Source of the DNA: Candidatus Hydrogenedentes bacterium CG07_land_8_20_14_0_80_42_17
GTDB taxonomy: Bacteria > UBA8481
Direction of reading: 5' to 3'
DNA length: 15,044 nucleotides
Assembly (NCBI GenBank): GCA_002780065.1
Contig: PEWQ01000119.1
Location: 1 to 15,044, forward strand
In this document: in pieces, positions 1 to 7,508 of the stretch
Layout of the letters: each line of letters begins with the position of its first letter
Numbering within the stretch: position 1 is the first letter of the stretch
The notes under the pieces: generated by a model
What the model saw: only the letters and a program-made list of their open reading frames with translations
Told to the model about the DNA's origin: nothing
Databases searched by the model: none
Position numbers and translations under genes: made by a program

Positions 1-323
1 CTAAATACGGAATAATCCGAATTCTAATCGGCGCCGCAGACCTCATATCAATAAAAATTCAATTTTCACTGATGGAAAAACCATTTTTGATCTTTGGCAC
101 GCTCGGCATACTCCTTTTTACTTCTGGTTGTATTTTAGGAGGAGCTTTATCTATTGCAGATTTCTTTTTTGGAGCGAACCTTTCCGATGTCATGGTTCTG
201 GTTATTTTAGACGTATTGCTTTTGATTGTCGGCATAGGCTTTTTCAATGTCGGATTGTTAGCCGAATACATTATAGGTTCGTCGGTGATTCCAAAACCAA
301 CTTTCAAAAAGATCAATCGCTAG
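1..323 (+). CDS. Membrane-anchored family 2 glycosyltransferase, C-terminal fragment (5' end outside window)
   Basis: The reading frame is open from the first base of the window to the TAG at 321-323, so this is the tail of a longer gene; the ATG at 72 is internal, not the start. The visible part has a KYG..R motif at its start, as in the region joining the catalytic domain to the membrane anchor of DPM1/GtrB/ArnC-type polyprenyl-phosphate glycosyltransferases. Two long hydrophobic segments follow, the second ending in GLLAEYI, a hallmark of that tail, and then a short basic end (FKKINR). Family members move a sugar from a nucleotide donor to undecaprenyl phosphate on the cytoplasmic face. 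The catalytic DXD region is not in the window, so the donor cannot be inferred. The last 11 bp overlap the end of the convergent GT39-like gene, whose family would use such a lipid-linked sugar. Confidence 0.75.
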   Translation, partial: KYGIIRILIGAADLISIKIQFSLMEKPFLIFGTLGILLFTSGCILGGALSIADFFFGANLSDVMVLVILDVLLLIVGIGFFNVGLLAEYIIGSSVIPKPTFKKINR

Positions 324-1866
324 ATAGAGTGTCCGTTCCCTGCTCCGCTTTAACTTTCTTCAGCCCAAAATGAAATAGCCTTGCGGAAACTCCCGGCCAC
401 GGCAAGGCAACCGTAGTCTCTCCAAGAAAAACATTTTCTTCTTTCAAAAGCTCTAATAATTTTTCGTCAGGATCCACGATCGTCATCATATTCGACAGGT
501 ACCAGACACCCTCGAAAGGCAAAATATCTTTTCGGAATTTTTCCAACTCCTCGTCCGTAACTTTTGTCGCCTTGAAATGTATTCTCCCTGGAGCAGGATA
601 GCAAAGAAGTGGAATATCATTGTTATCCAGAATCCAGTAATATTTCAAAGGGTACCACAGTTCAGCCGCAGAAATTACCGCTTCATTTTTCTCCGCATGT
701 TTGACAATAGTCTTCTCGATTCCCTTGAAGTCAGGATAATCAATAGGACTTTTTAAATTGTAAGTTGTATTTAATCCGACCGCACTAATCATTACGATAG
801 ATAGCCCGCACAAAACCGCAGGTATTTTCATCGTTTCATAAAGCTTGTTTAATCCAATCGCAATCAACCCCAGCAGCGGTATTAGCGACGGCAAGAGATA
901 CTTAGGGACGATATAAGGAGTAAGCGGCAAACCGTTTGTAATATAAAGAGCAGTAATATGTGCGGTTACAATGGTCAATATAACTATATCCAACTTGTTT
1001 CTCAATTCCGCATTTGTGGTTTTTCTAAAAATAAATATTCCATATCCGACAAAAAGTAAGAGCACTCCGGTAATCGACTTCCATATTCTGGGAGAACCCG
1101 GCAAAGGAAAATGTCCCCATAAATGATTTATCATAATTGTATAAAGGTGCCACGCTCCAACATATCTATTGAATAACAATTTCAGAAAACGAAAAGGAGC
1201 TTCAAAAAAAACAAACGAAGCTGAATAATGATCCGACCACAATAATGGATGAATCAGCCAGAAGAACGTATAAATGCCGAATACAATAACCAGCAGCATT
1301 CCAATTTTTATTCGTATTCTAAATTTAGAAGTCATCAGAACTGATATTATAAAACCGAATATGTATAGAACTGCTGTAAAGTGGCATAGAAATGCAAACA
1401 GAGCTATTAGTAAGGCTAAAGTAATTCTAATATAAGTTCTTTTTTCTAACGCGAGTATCAATGCCGCCAGACATAAAAATGATATAATCGCATAAGGTTT
1501 AAAAAATTGAGCATAATAAATACTGAAAGGAGAAATCACAGATAAGAGCAAATAAAATCGTTGACCGGTTTTGCTAAGAAAATCCTTAAACAATATCCAG
1601 CCGAGTAAAATAGTTAATACTGAAGCAACCATAGAAGGAAATCTCAAAGAAGTAATAGTAATTCCAAAGATCCATGACCATATCTTCATGAGAGCGTAAT
1701 AAGGCGGTAGAAACGTATAAGGATATTCTATGTACGAGAAGATTCTTACTGCCGCAAAGCCCTCGTCGTGTTCGAGTAAGCGCGAACCAATTTCGATAAT
1801 GCGAAGAGCAAATCCAGCTAACAGCCAAATTCCTAATTCAAGTTTATTGATTTCATTTTGCTTCAT
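313..1866 (-). CDS. GT39/ArnT-like integral membrane glycosyltransferase (PMT_2 type)
   Basis: A 517-residue protein with about ten hydrophobic segments over residues 10-370 and a soluble C-terminal domain of about 130 residues. Near the end of the first span is an acidic LEHDEGFA motif (H33-D34-E35), the position of the catalytic Asp/Glu pair in the first periplasmic loop of GT-C enzymes (ArnT, protein O-mannosyltransferases). SPFSIYYAQFFKPYA near residues 110-125 resembles the conserved second-loop region of the PMT_2 family. Family members take a sugar from a polyprenyl-phosphate carrier and place it on lipid A, protein or another glycan outside the cytoplasmic membrane. The acceptor here is unknown. 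The ATG start has no clear ribosome binding site and lies about 20 bp from a TATAAT box, so the leader is probably very short. It diverges from rplM. Confidence 0.75.
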   Translation of the reverse strand: MKQNEINKLELGIWLLAGFALRIIEIGSRLLEHDEGFAAVRIFSYIEYPYTFLPPYYALMKIWSWIFGITITSLRFPSMVASVLTILLGWILFKDFLSKTGQRFYLLLSVISPFSIYYAQFFKPYAIISFLCLAALILALEKRTYIRITLALLIALFAFLCHFTAVLYIFGFIISVLMTSKFRIRIKIGMLLVIVFGIYTFFWLIHPLLWSDHYSASFVFFEAPFRFLKLLFNRYVGAWHLYTIMINHLWGHFPLPGSPRIWKSITGVLLLFVGYGIFIFRKTTNAELRNKLDIVILTIVTAHITALYITNGLPLTPYIVPKYLLPSLIPLLGLIAIGLNKLYETMKIPAVLCGLSIVMISAVGLNTTYNLKSPIDYPDFKGIEKTIVKHAEKNEAVISAAELWYPLKYYWILDNNDIPLLCYPAPGRIHFKATKVTDEELEKFRKDILPFEGVWYLSNMMTIVDPDEKLLELLKEENVFLGETTVALPWPGVSARLFHFGLKKVKAEQGTDTLSSD

Positions 1867-1885
1867 TATTTTATTGTAAGCATAA

Positions 1886-1912
1886 ATTATAAATCGTTCT
1901 GAACAAACACAA
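1886..1912 (-). promoter_or_regulatory. Candidate promoter for the GT39-like gene
   Basis: On the minus strand there is a perfect TATAAT at 1891-1886. The best upstream match is a weak TTGTGT at 1912-1907 with a short 15-nt spacer. The start codon at 1866 is about 20 nt past the TATAAT, so the leader would be about a dozen bases and shows no Shine-Dalgarno motif. The -10 box is convincing; the -35 is not. Confidence 0.35.
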
Positions 1913-1940
1913 TTATTTCCAAAATTTTTTCAATAATCCC

Positions 1941-1969
1941 TTGACACATTTCTTTTTTTATTCTAATCT
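1941..1969 (+). promoter_or_regulatory. Strong sigma-70-type promoter of rplM-rpsI
   Basis: A perfect TTGACA (1941-1946), an ideal 17-nt spacer and TAATCT (1964-1969), one base from consensus. An A/T-tract (1921-1937) just upstream could act as an UP element. The expected transcription start, near 1975-1977, is only about five bases before the rplM ATG at 1981, so the transcript would be almost leaderless. This agrees with the absence of a Shine-Dalgarno motif there. Confidence 0.75.
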
Positions 1970-1980
1970 CACAGACTCTT

Positions 1981-2409
1981 ATGAAAACAACTATTCCTAA
2001 AAAGGACTCGATCGTTCATGATTGGGTCGAGATAGATGCAGATGGCAAGACACTCGGCGATGTTGCTACTTGCGCGGCTTCGATACTGCGCGGAAAGCAT
2101 AAGGTTATCTTTACTCCTCACATGGACACAGGCGATTTCGTTATAGTAACGAACGCGTCTAAAATCCGTTTGACGGGGCAAAAAGCTACCAACAAGATTT
2201 ATTATCGACATTCAGGTTATCCGGGCGGATTGAAGGCGACTAAATACGGTGACCTCTTAGAAAAGAACCCTGAAAAGATGGTTGAGATAGCCGTAAAAAA
2301 AATGTTGCCGAAGAATCGGCTTGGCAGAAAGTTATTTTCGAATTTAAAAGTTTACGCTGAAAGCACGCATCCTCATGCGGCGCAAAAACCGCGTAAGATC
2401 GAGGTTTAA
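1981..2409 (+). CDS. rplM: 50S ribosomal protein L13
   Basis: A 142-residue protein of normal L13 length. Diagnostic features are the N-terminal W.EIDADGKTLGD..T segment, LRGKHK followed by TPHMDTGDFVIV (about residues 36-56), the Y.RHSGYPGGLK motif around residues 75-85, and MLPKNRLGRK..LKVY near residue 110. L13 is an early-assembling 23S rRNA binding protein of the large subunit. It is the first gene of the classic rplM-rpsI operon, with the next start six bases past its stop. No Shine-Dalgarno lies upstream of the ATG, and the promoter places the transcript start about five bases away, so translation may begin on a near-leaderless mRNA. Many bacterial L13 operons carry a regulatory leader; there is no room for one here. 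Confidence 0.97.
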   Translation: MKTTIPKKDSIVHDWVEIDADGKTLGDVATCAASILRGKHKVIFTPHMDTGDFVIVTNASKIRLTGQKATNKIYYRHSGYPGGLKATKYGDLLEKNPEKMVEIAVKKMLPKNRLGRKLFSNLKVYAESTHPHAAQKPRKIEV

Positions 2410-2415
2410 TTTACA

Positions 2416-2814
2416 ATGGCAATTTCAACAAAAAACATTCCGCACACTGGGCGCAGAAAAGAAGCTTCGGCGCGGGTAATAGTAAAACCCGGAAAAGGCA
2501 ATATCACAATCAATGATCGAACTCTTGACGATTATTTTCCACGCTCCGATCATCGAGCAGAGGTTTTAAAATCACTTGAAGTCACAAGCATGAAAGATTT
2601 AACTGATGTTGTCGCAACAGTTGAAGGCGGCGGCATAACTGCTCAGGCTCAGGCGATAAAATTGGGTATTGCCAGAGCATTAAGCACTATGAATGCGGAT
2701 TTCAAGCCGAATCTTAAACGCGAAGGACTGCTTTCCAGAGATCCCAGAAGTGTAGAGAGAAAAAAATACGGTCAGCCAGGAGCTCGAAAGAGATTCCAGC
2801 ATTCGAAGCGTTAA
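2416..2814 (+). CDS. rpsI: 30S ribosomal protein S9
   Basis: A 132-residue protein with the S9 signatures: TGRRKEASARV near the N-terminus, the G.I.IN.R.LDDYF stretch around residues 28-41, VEGGGITAQAQAI..GIARAL around residues 69-90, and the basic tail ending KRFQHSKR. The C-terminal tail of S9 reaches into the P site and contacts tRNA. The terminal KR is intact, although the last residues are HSKR rather than the more common QFSKR. It sits six bases after rplM; a GAGG inside the last rplM codons (2401-2404) is a distant but possible ribosome binding site. No clear terminator follows before the TPR gene at 2848. Confidence 0.97.
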   Translation: MAISTKNIPHTGRRKEASARVIVKPGKGNITINDRTLDDYFPRSDHRAEVLKSLEVTSMKDLTDVVATVEGGGITAQAQAIKLGIARALSTMNADFKPNLKREGLLSRDPRSVERKKYGQPGARKRFQHSKR

Positions 2815-2847
2815 TTCGTTCAGCGTTCAAAGTTTCTCTGAATAAAA

Positions 2848-3753
2848 ATGGATCATTTAAATCGCGGGCATAAGCTAAGGCTTGAAGGCAGATTCAACGA
2901 AGCTATCAATGAATATTCTATCTTCAAAAAAAATGTAAAATGCGAAGTAGATAAAGCCGACGCCATTGCAGGAATAGGAATGGCTCTTCGCGGTCTCTGC
3001 AATTACAAAAAAGCTGTCTTCAATTTTAATCAAGCTCTAAAAATTTACCGCAAGCAGAAAGATCAAGAAGGAATCGCTTTTGCTCTTTACGGGCGCGGCG
3101 GAGCGGAACGTTTTGTAGGACAATTTAAGACTGCCTTACGCGATCTTAATCTTTCCCTAGAATTAACCGAAGATGAAGAATCCAGAATATTCACGCTTAT
3201 GGCTCGCGGCGGGCTTTACAGAATGATTGGAGATTACAAAAGTTCTTTGCAAGATTATACCGAGGCGCGAAAAAAAGCCGGACGCTTAAAAATTTCCTAC
3301 GCAATGGCATATTCTGATTGCGGCATAGGAAATGCTCTGCGAATGCTCGGTAAATCAAAAGAAGCTCGAAAAGGATTAAAATTGGCGGCGGAGCGCTATC
3401 GTTCAATCGATGATATAGTCTCGATTCCATATACACTCGTATCACTTTCCCTAATGAATCTTTCAGAAAAAAAGAATCCCGAATTTGAAGAGGCCGAAAA
3501 ATTGTTCATTCATACCGGCGACAAACGAGGTTTGATTTACATTGATATTGTAAAAGCAATTTATGAGTATTTATCCAAAAAAGATAATTCAAGAATATTG
3601 CAGTCTGCCAAAACCAAAGCTGAACGCTTAGGACTAAAGCTTGAAGCGGCTCATATCGACTTTATTCAAGGTTTTAAGTCGGAAAAGCGCTCGGTTGCAG
3701 GGTATAAGAAACTCGGCGTCAAAATTCCTAAAACAATATTTTCTATTCCGTAA
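2848..3753 (+). CDS. TPR-repeat protein of unknown function
   Basis: A 301-residue soluble protein with no signal peptide or membrane segment. It is built of tandem helical repeats of TPR type: GRFNEAINEYSIF, CNYKKAVFNFNQALKIY, GQFKTALRDLNLSLEL, GDYKSSLQDYTEARK and GKSKEARKGLKLAAERY are five successive examples with the usual G.(Y/F)..A pattern at roughly 40-residue spacing (about residues 13-190). The last 100 residues are more divergent helices. TPRs bind partner proteins; no catalytic residues are evident and the partner cannot be inferred. The ATG has no good ribosome binding site. The gene sits between rpsI (33 bp gap) and tig (46 bp gap), on the same strand as both, so it may be read through from the ribosomal promoter. 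Confidence 0.8.
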   Translation: MDHLNRGHKLRLEGRFNEAINEYSIFKKNVKCEVDKADAIAGIGMALRGLCNYKKAVFNFNQALKIYRKQKDQEGIAFALYGRGGAERFVGQFKTALRDLNLSLELTEDEESRIFTLMARGGLYRMIGDYKSSLQDYTEARKKAGRLKISYAMAYSDCGIGNALRMLGKSKEARKGLKLAAERYRSIDDIVSIPYTLVSLSLMNLSEKKNPEFEEAEKLFIHTGDKRGLIYIDIVKAIYEYLSKKDNSRILQSAKTKAERLGLKLEAAHIDFIQGFKSEKRSVAGYKKLGVKIPKTIFSIP

Positions 3754-3790
3754 CGGATGTTTTTTCTTTACAATAATACAAAATAGATTT

Positions 3791-3795
3791 GGAGG
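3791..3795 (+). promoter_or_regulatory. Ribosome binding site setting the tig start
   Basis: GGAGG sits four bases before the ATG at 3800, the best site in the area. It fixes the trigger factor start, although the frame stays open upstream into the 3' end of the TPR gene. Confidence 0.85.
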
Positions 3796-3799
3796 AAAA

Positions 3800-5113
3800 A
3801 TGAATTTCAATAATTTACAATTTACTGAAGAACCGGGCTGTAAGGTTCATATTACATTCGACGTGCCGGCAGAAGAAAACAGCAAACTTTATCAGGAAAA
3901 ACTTAATCAGCTGGCCAAGCATGTGCAGATGAAAGGTTTCCGCAAGGGAAAAGCTCCGCTTAACATGGTTGAGAAGCAATACAAAGAGACTCTAAAGAAA
4001 GATATCCGAGATGATTTAATTCCAATGTCCATTATAGAATCAATAAAAAGTTACGAAAAATTCGACAAAGAAAATCAGAGTTTGCTCTCGATATCAATTG
4101 TTTCTGCCGGAGAATTTGAACCTGACAAAGAATTTCATATTGAGACCAAAGTTGATATAACTCCGAAGATAGAGCTAAAGAAATATAAAGGCATCTCGTA
4201 TAAACAAAAGGAAGCAATCGTCGACGAAAACGAAGTCAAAGAGGTATTAGAGCGAGCAAGAGAAAGATACGCAACATACGAAACAGTCGAATCAGAAGCA
4301 AATGAAAATAATTATGTACTGGTCGATTACGAAGGATTCGATGAGGAAGGAAAAGCTATTCCTCAATTCAAACAGACTAACTACACTATGAGCATTGCTT
4401 CCGATAAATACGACAAAGACTTATTCAAAAAAATAAAAGAGTCTTTGGCAGGCTCACGCGCAAATGATGAGAAAACTTTAGAGATTGTCTTGCCGGACGA
4501 TTTTGAGATAGAGAAATTTAGAAACAAAAAAATTCTGTTCAAGATTAAAGTAATAGCCGTTAAAACAAAAAAACTTTCTGAACTTGATGACGAGTTTGCT
4601 AAAGACCTCGAGTTTGAAAGTCTTGAAAGTATGACTCAAAATGCAAAAGAGAGTATTAAGCTGAAGATGGAGGAAGAATACTCTAAAGAAGCGGAAGCCG
4701 ATTTTCTGGAATCTCTTCGCAAAGAAAATCCAATAGAAAATATTTCCGATTATCTAATTGAAGAGGAATATCAGCGCAGGCAAACCGCCTTTGGAAAGGT
4801 AAGCAAAGAAAAATATTGTCAGGTTACCGGAAAAACTCCTGAGGCTTTGGAGGAAAAGATACGTAAGCTTTCTAAAGAAACCGTTCATTCTTCATTACTA
4901 CTTTTAGACATTGCCAAAAAGGAATCGATTACAGTATCTGATGAAGAATTTGCCGCTGAAATAAAAAAAATCGCTTACTACAATAACATGTCGGAAGAGG
5001 TAGTAATAGATAGATTGAAGAAAAATAGAGATTTGAAATCATTAGAAGAATCAATTTTAAAAAGAAAGGCTCTTGAATTTATTCTAAAAAATGCCGAGAT
5101 AATAAAGAGCTAA
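3800..5113 (+). CDS. tig: Trigger factor, ribosome-associated chaperone
   Basis: A 437-residue protein of usual trigger factor length. The N-terminal domain carries the ribosome-docking signature GFRKGKAP at residues 46-53, which contacts L23 at the tunnel exit. A middle FKBP-like domain spans about residues 170-256 ([10 protein letters not shown]...VLPDDF...FKIKVIAVK), then [12 protein letters not shown], and the helical C-terminal chaperone domain ending with [12 protein letters not shown]. It shields nascent chains in the cytoplasm. The FKBP-like domain is divergent: where many trigger factors have a GSG.FIPGFEE-type segment lining the isomerase pocket, this one has lysine-rich sequence at about residues 200-215, so prolyl isomerase activity may be weak or lost. 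The start is the ATG with GGAGG just upstream. The stop overlaps the clpP start as TAATG. Confidence 0.95.
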   Translation: MNFNNLQFTEEPGCKVHITFDVPAEENSKLYQEKLNQLAKHVQMKGFRKGKAPLNMVEKQYKETLKKDIRDDLIPMSIIESIKSYEKFDKENQSLLSISIVSAGEFEPDKEFHIETKVDITPKIELKKYKGISYKQKEAIVDENEVKEVLERARERYATYETVESEANENNYVLVDYEGFDEEGKAIPQFKQTNYTMSIASDKYDKDLFKKIKESLAGSRANDEKTLEIVLPDDFEIEKFRNKKILFKIKVIAVKTKKLSELDDEFAKDLEFESLESMTQNAKESIKLKMEEEYSKEAEADFLESLRKENPIENISDYLIEEEYQRRQTAFGKVSKEKYCQVTGKTPEALEEKIRKLSKETVHSSLLLLDIAKKESITVSDEEFAAEIKKIAYYNNMSEEVVIDRLKKNRDLKSLEESILKRKALEFILKNAEIIKS

Positions 5114-5760
5114 TGAATTCTAAATCTAAAGGACCAGATATGACACTCATACCAATGGTAATCGAGCATTCAGCGCGAGGCGAAAGAGCGTTCGATATTT
5201 TTTCACGGCTTCTAAGAGACAGAATAATTTTTATCGGCGATGCAATAGATGATCAGCGCGCCAATCTGGTTATTGCTCAGATGCTCTATCTTGAATCTGA
5301 GGACCCTGACCGAGACATATATCTCTATTTGAATTCTCCTGGCGGAGTTGTCACAGCCGGAATAGCGATATTCGATACAATGAACTACATCAAGTGCGAT
5401 GTTTCGACAATCTGTCTCGGGCAGGCGGCATCGATGGGAGCGCTTCTACTTGCGGCCGGAACAAAAGGCAAACGTTATGCGTTACCTCACGCCAGGATAA
5501 TGATACATCAACCTTTAGGCGGCGCTCAGGGGCAGGCATCGGATGTTGCAATACAAGCTAAGGAAATTCTTCGAGTAAAAGAGATGATTAACAACATACT
5601 CGTTAAAAGCACAGGTCAGATGGTTGAGATGATAGAAAAAGATACCGACAGAGACAAGTTCATGTCGGCTGAAGAAGCAAAAGTATACGGGCTTATAGAC
5701 GAAGTAATATACGAGCGAAAAAATTTGAAGGTTTCAAAAGATACGAAGGATAAAAAGTAA
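5113..5760 (+). CDS. clpP: ATP-dependent Clp protease, proteolytic subunit ClpP
   Basis: A 215-residue serine protease subunit that forms the tetradecameric chamber fed by ClpX. The catalytic triad is complete: Ser107 in GQAASMGA, His132 in MIHQPLGG and Asp181 in TDRDKF. The N-terminal gate segment [23 protein letters not shown] is typical. Two starts are possible. The ATG at 5113 overlaps the tig stop (TAATG) and gives a nine-residue extension about the size of a cleaved ClpP propeptide. The ATG at 5140 has AAAGGA at 5128-5133 and gives MTLIPMV, matching species without a propeptide. The longer form is listed; the shorter is about as likely. It lies in the conserved tig-clpP-clpX order and overlaps clpX by one base. 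Confidence 0.96.
   Translation: MNSKSKGPDMTLIPMVIEHSARGERAFDIFSRLLRDRIIFIGDAIDDQRANLVIAQMLYLESEDPDRDIYLYLNSPGGVVTAGIAIFDTMNYIKCDVSTICLGQAASMGALLLAAGTKGKRYALPHARIMIHQPLGGAQGQASDVAIQAKEILRVKEMINNILVKSTGQMVEMIEKDTDRDKFMSAEEAKVYGLIDEVIYERKNLKVSKDTKDKK
5128..5133 (+). promoter_or_regulatory. Ribosome binding site favouring the shorter clpP start
   Basis: AAAGGA lies six bases before the in-frame ATG at 5140. The outer ATG at 5113 has only a weak purine stretch (AAGAG) before it and would rely on coupling to the tig stop. This motif is the main argument for the 206-residue form of ClpP. Confidence 0.5.
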
Positions 5761-7028
5761 TGTTCAAATTCGGAAATGAAAAAGAGCGGTTAGTCTGTTC
5801 ATTTTGCGGAAAGAGTCAGGATGAGGTAAAAAAGCTTGTTGCAGGGCCCAACGTATATATCTGCGATGAATGCATCAATCTGTGCAACGAAATAATCAGC
5901 GAACAACCTGAAGGTTTGGCTCAACAGACTTCCAAAGGTCTGCCTAAGCCTTTCGAAATCAAAACTGCTCTTGATGAATATGTTATAGGGCAAGAGATTG
6001 CAAAAAGAGCTCTCGCTGTTGCAGTCTACAATCATTACAAGCGAATAAGATATCCGAAAACATCTAATAAAGATGTAGAACTCGAAAAGACAAATTTTCT
6101 TCTAGTCGGACCGACAGGCAGTGGTAAAACTCTGCTTGCTCGAACTCTAGCAAAAATAATTGATGTACCATTTGCAATAGCCGACGCGACTGCTCTGACA
6201 GAAGCCGGTTATGTTGGAGAAGACGTAGAAAACATACTTTTGAGGCTGATTCAAAATTCCGATTACGACATAAAAAAAGCCGAATCAGGCATTATCTACA
6301 TAGATGAGATCGACAAGATTACCCGCAAAACAGATTCTCCATCATTGACGCGTGATGTTTCCGGAGAAGGAGTTCAACAGGCTCTTCTTAAAATTCTTGA
6401 GGGCACAATAGCAAACGTTCCGCCTCAAGGCGGTCGGAAACATCCTCATCAGGATTATGTTCAGATAGACACCACAAACATTCTATTTATTTGCGGAGGC
6501 GCTTTTGAAGGGCTCGAACGCATAATTGAAGAGCGGCTCGGAAAAAATCAAATGGGATTCTCGGCGGATATAAAGACAAAAGATGAAAAAAAATTATTCG
6601 ATATTCTCAGCAAAGTTTTGCCAACCGATCTGCTGAAGTACGGACTTATTCCGGAATTTGTAGGAAGGCTTCCTATGATTGGAGTCTTAGGAAAGCTTGA
6701 CCGAGAGCATCTAATAGAAATTCTGACAAAACCGAAGAATGCATTAATCAAACAGTATTTAAAACTCTTTGAGATGGAAAATGTGAGACTAATATTTTCC
6801 GAAGATGCAGTAACTGCAGTCGCCGAAGCAGCTCTGGAGAGAAGTACAGGTGCTAGGGGCTTGAGATCCATTGTAGAAGATGTTATGCTTAATATCATGT
6901 TCGAAGTTCCTTCACTGGAAGGGGTTACAGAGGTTGCCATTACAAAAGAAGTAATAGAAAAGAAAGGTCAGCCGATAATAACTTACTCCGCAGAGAAGGA
7001 ACAGAAGCAGGCAAAGATTACTGCCTAA
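5760..7028 (+). CDS. clpX: ATP-dependent Clp protease ATP-binding subunit ClpX
   Basis: A 422-residue AAA+ unfoldase of normal length. The N-terminal zinc-binding domain has C13-x2-C16 and C35-x2-C38. The AAA+ core shows Walker A GPTGSGKT at 117-124, the GYVG substrate-gripping pore loop at 150-153, Walker B IIYIDE at 178-183, the second pore loop RKH at 226-228, the arginine finger in FVGR (R303) and sensor 2 GARGLRS (R366). The ClpP-docking loop is MGF at 265-267, a variant of the usual IGF/LGF tripeptide. It unfolds tagged substrates and feeds them to ClpP. The ATG overlaps the clpP stop (TAATG), which suggests coupled translation and fixed stoichiometry. The small proline-rich gene starts 15 bases past its stop. 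Confidence 0.97.
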   Translation: MFKFGNEKERLVCSFCGKSQDEVKKLVAGPNVYICDECINLCNEIISEQPEGLAQQTSKGLPKPFEIKTALDEYVIGQEIAKRALAVAVYNHYKRIRYPKTSNKDVELEKTNFLLVGPTGSGKTLLARTLAKIIDVPFAIADATALTEAGYVGEDVENILLRLIQNSDYDIKKAESGIIYIDEIDKITRKTDSPSLTRDVSGEGVQQALLKILEGTIANVPPQGGRKHPHQDYVQIDTTNILFICGGAFEGLERIIEERLGKNQMGFSADIKTKDEKKLFDILSKVLPTDLLKYGLIPEFVGRLPMIGVLGKLDREHLIEILTKPKNALIKQYLKLFEMENVRLIFSEDAVTAVAEAALERSTGARGLRSIVEDVMLNIMFEVPSLEGVTEVAITKEVIEKKGQPIITYSAEKEQKQAKITA

Positions 7029-7036
7029 AAAGGAGG
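7029..7036 (+). promoter_or_regulatory. Very strong ribosome binding site for the 65-residue protein
   Basis: AAAGGAGG begins right after the clpX stop codon and lies seven bases before the ATG at 7044. It is among the closest anti-Shine-Dalgarno matches I found in the window and argues that the small frame is a real, well-translated gene. Confidence 0.8.
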
Positions 7037-7043
7037 CATCAAT

Positions 7044-7241
7044 ATGGCCGGTAGAATAGATAATCCAGCAGTACCGCCATCTGTAACACCTCTTCCAGTT
7101 CCAGCCGCAGAGAGGAACACATCTGCCCAGCAAGCTCCGCCAGGCGCAGTTCCTCCAAGAGCAGTTTCACCAACCGAAAATCAAACGTCCGAAGCCGCCC
7201 GCTCATTTGGAATAGGATCACTCATCAATACCGGAGCGTAA
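7044..7241 (+). CDS. Small proline/alanine-rich protein of unknown function
   Basis: A 65-residue protein rich in Pro, Ala, Ser and Thr (PAVPPSVTPLPVP, QQAPPGAVPPRAVSP). It has no cysteine, signal peptide or hydrophobic span, so it is predicted to be disordered, ending with GIGSLINTGA. A perfect AAAGGAGG lies seven bases upstream, and the gene begins 15 bases after the clpX stop, so it very likely shares the clpX transcript. I recognise no family. Low complexity alone would be a poor reason to call a gene; the ribosome binding site and placement are what support it. It could be a disordered linker, an adaptor or a Clp substrate, but these are guesses. The segment VSPTENQTSE is echoed in the exported TPR protein at 7509. 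Confidence 0.65.
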   Translation: MAGRIDNPAVPPSVTPLPVPAAERNTSAQQAPPGAVPPRAVSPTENQTSEAARSFGIGSLINTGA

Positions 7242-7270
7242 ACAAGCCGTATCGAAGTATAATCAAGCCG

Positions 7271-7303
7271 TCATTCCCGAATGTTTTAATCGGGAATCCA
7301 GTA
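7271..7303. repeat. Hairpin repeat of the GTCATTCCCG...CGGGAATCCAG type
   Basis: ATTCCCGA (7273-7280) and TCGGGAAT (7290-7297) form a perfect 8-bp inverted repeat with a 9-base AT-rich loop, flanked by GTC and CCAGT. This outline matches a widespread class of dispersed palindromic repeats (the neisserial dRS3 consensus ATTCCC-N8-GGGAAT is the best-known relative; here the gap between ATTCCC and GGGAAT is 13). It lies between the 3' end of the small proline-rich gene and the 3' end of the tRNA gene, where it could also weakly stop transcription: a T6 run (7308-7313) follows 10 bases after the stem. Only one copy is visible, so repetition is inferred from the family pattern. Confidence 0.55.
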
Positions 7304-7333
7304 TTGCTTTTTTCTCTGAAAAGTTTTTATTCT

Positions 7334-7416
7334 TGCCCGGGGTGGGAGTTGAACCCACATACCCGTACGGGCGGGGGATTTTAAGTCCCCTGCGTATGCC
7401 ATTCCGCCACCCGGGC
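7334..7416 (-). tRNA. tRNA-Leu (anticodon UAA)
   Basis: The minus strand folds into a complete class II tRNA of 83 bases. The acceptor stem GCCCGGG pairs with CCCGGGC and is followed by discriminator A. The D arm is closed by GCG/CGC, the anticodon stem is GGGGA/TCCCC with loop CTTAAAA (anticodon TAA, bases 7383-7381), the long variable arm has self-pairing CCCGTACGGG, and the T arm is GTGGG-TTCAACT-CCCAC. The long variable arm with a UAA anticodon identifies leucine. CCA is not encoded and must be added after transcription. The gene lies alone, opposite to its neighbours. No convincing promoter is visible in the AT-rich stretch at 7417-7508. Confidence 0.95.
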
Positions 7417-7508
7417 TAATTCAATTCTACAAAATATAATATCAAAAGTTTTATAAAACTCCAGCACAAGGATATTGATTTTAAAAAAAAGAATAATATA
7501 GTTTCAAT

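Noticed and set aside
72-323. Separate 83-residue small membrane protein starting at ATG 72
   Set aside because: The frame is open to the window edge and the preceding residues (KYG..R) fit the same glycosyltransferase family, so it is an internal Met.
3641-3799. 53-codon upstream extension of trigger factor
   Set aside because: It overlaps the end of the TPR gene, does not resemble a trigger factor N-terminus, and GGAGG sits just before the ATG at 3800.
6548-6940. Long open frame on the minus strand within clpX (and similar antisense frames within gspK and the TPR gene)
   Set aside because: They lie antisense to strongly conserved coding sequence, have no ribosome binding site or recognisable domain, and arise from codon bias.
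7258-7313. Strong intrinsic terminator after the clpX operon
   Set aside because: The hairpin is perfect but the T run begins ten bases past the stem and the stem is only 8 bp; I list it as a repeat with possible weak terminator action.
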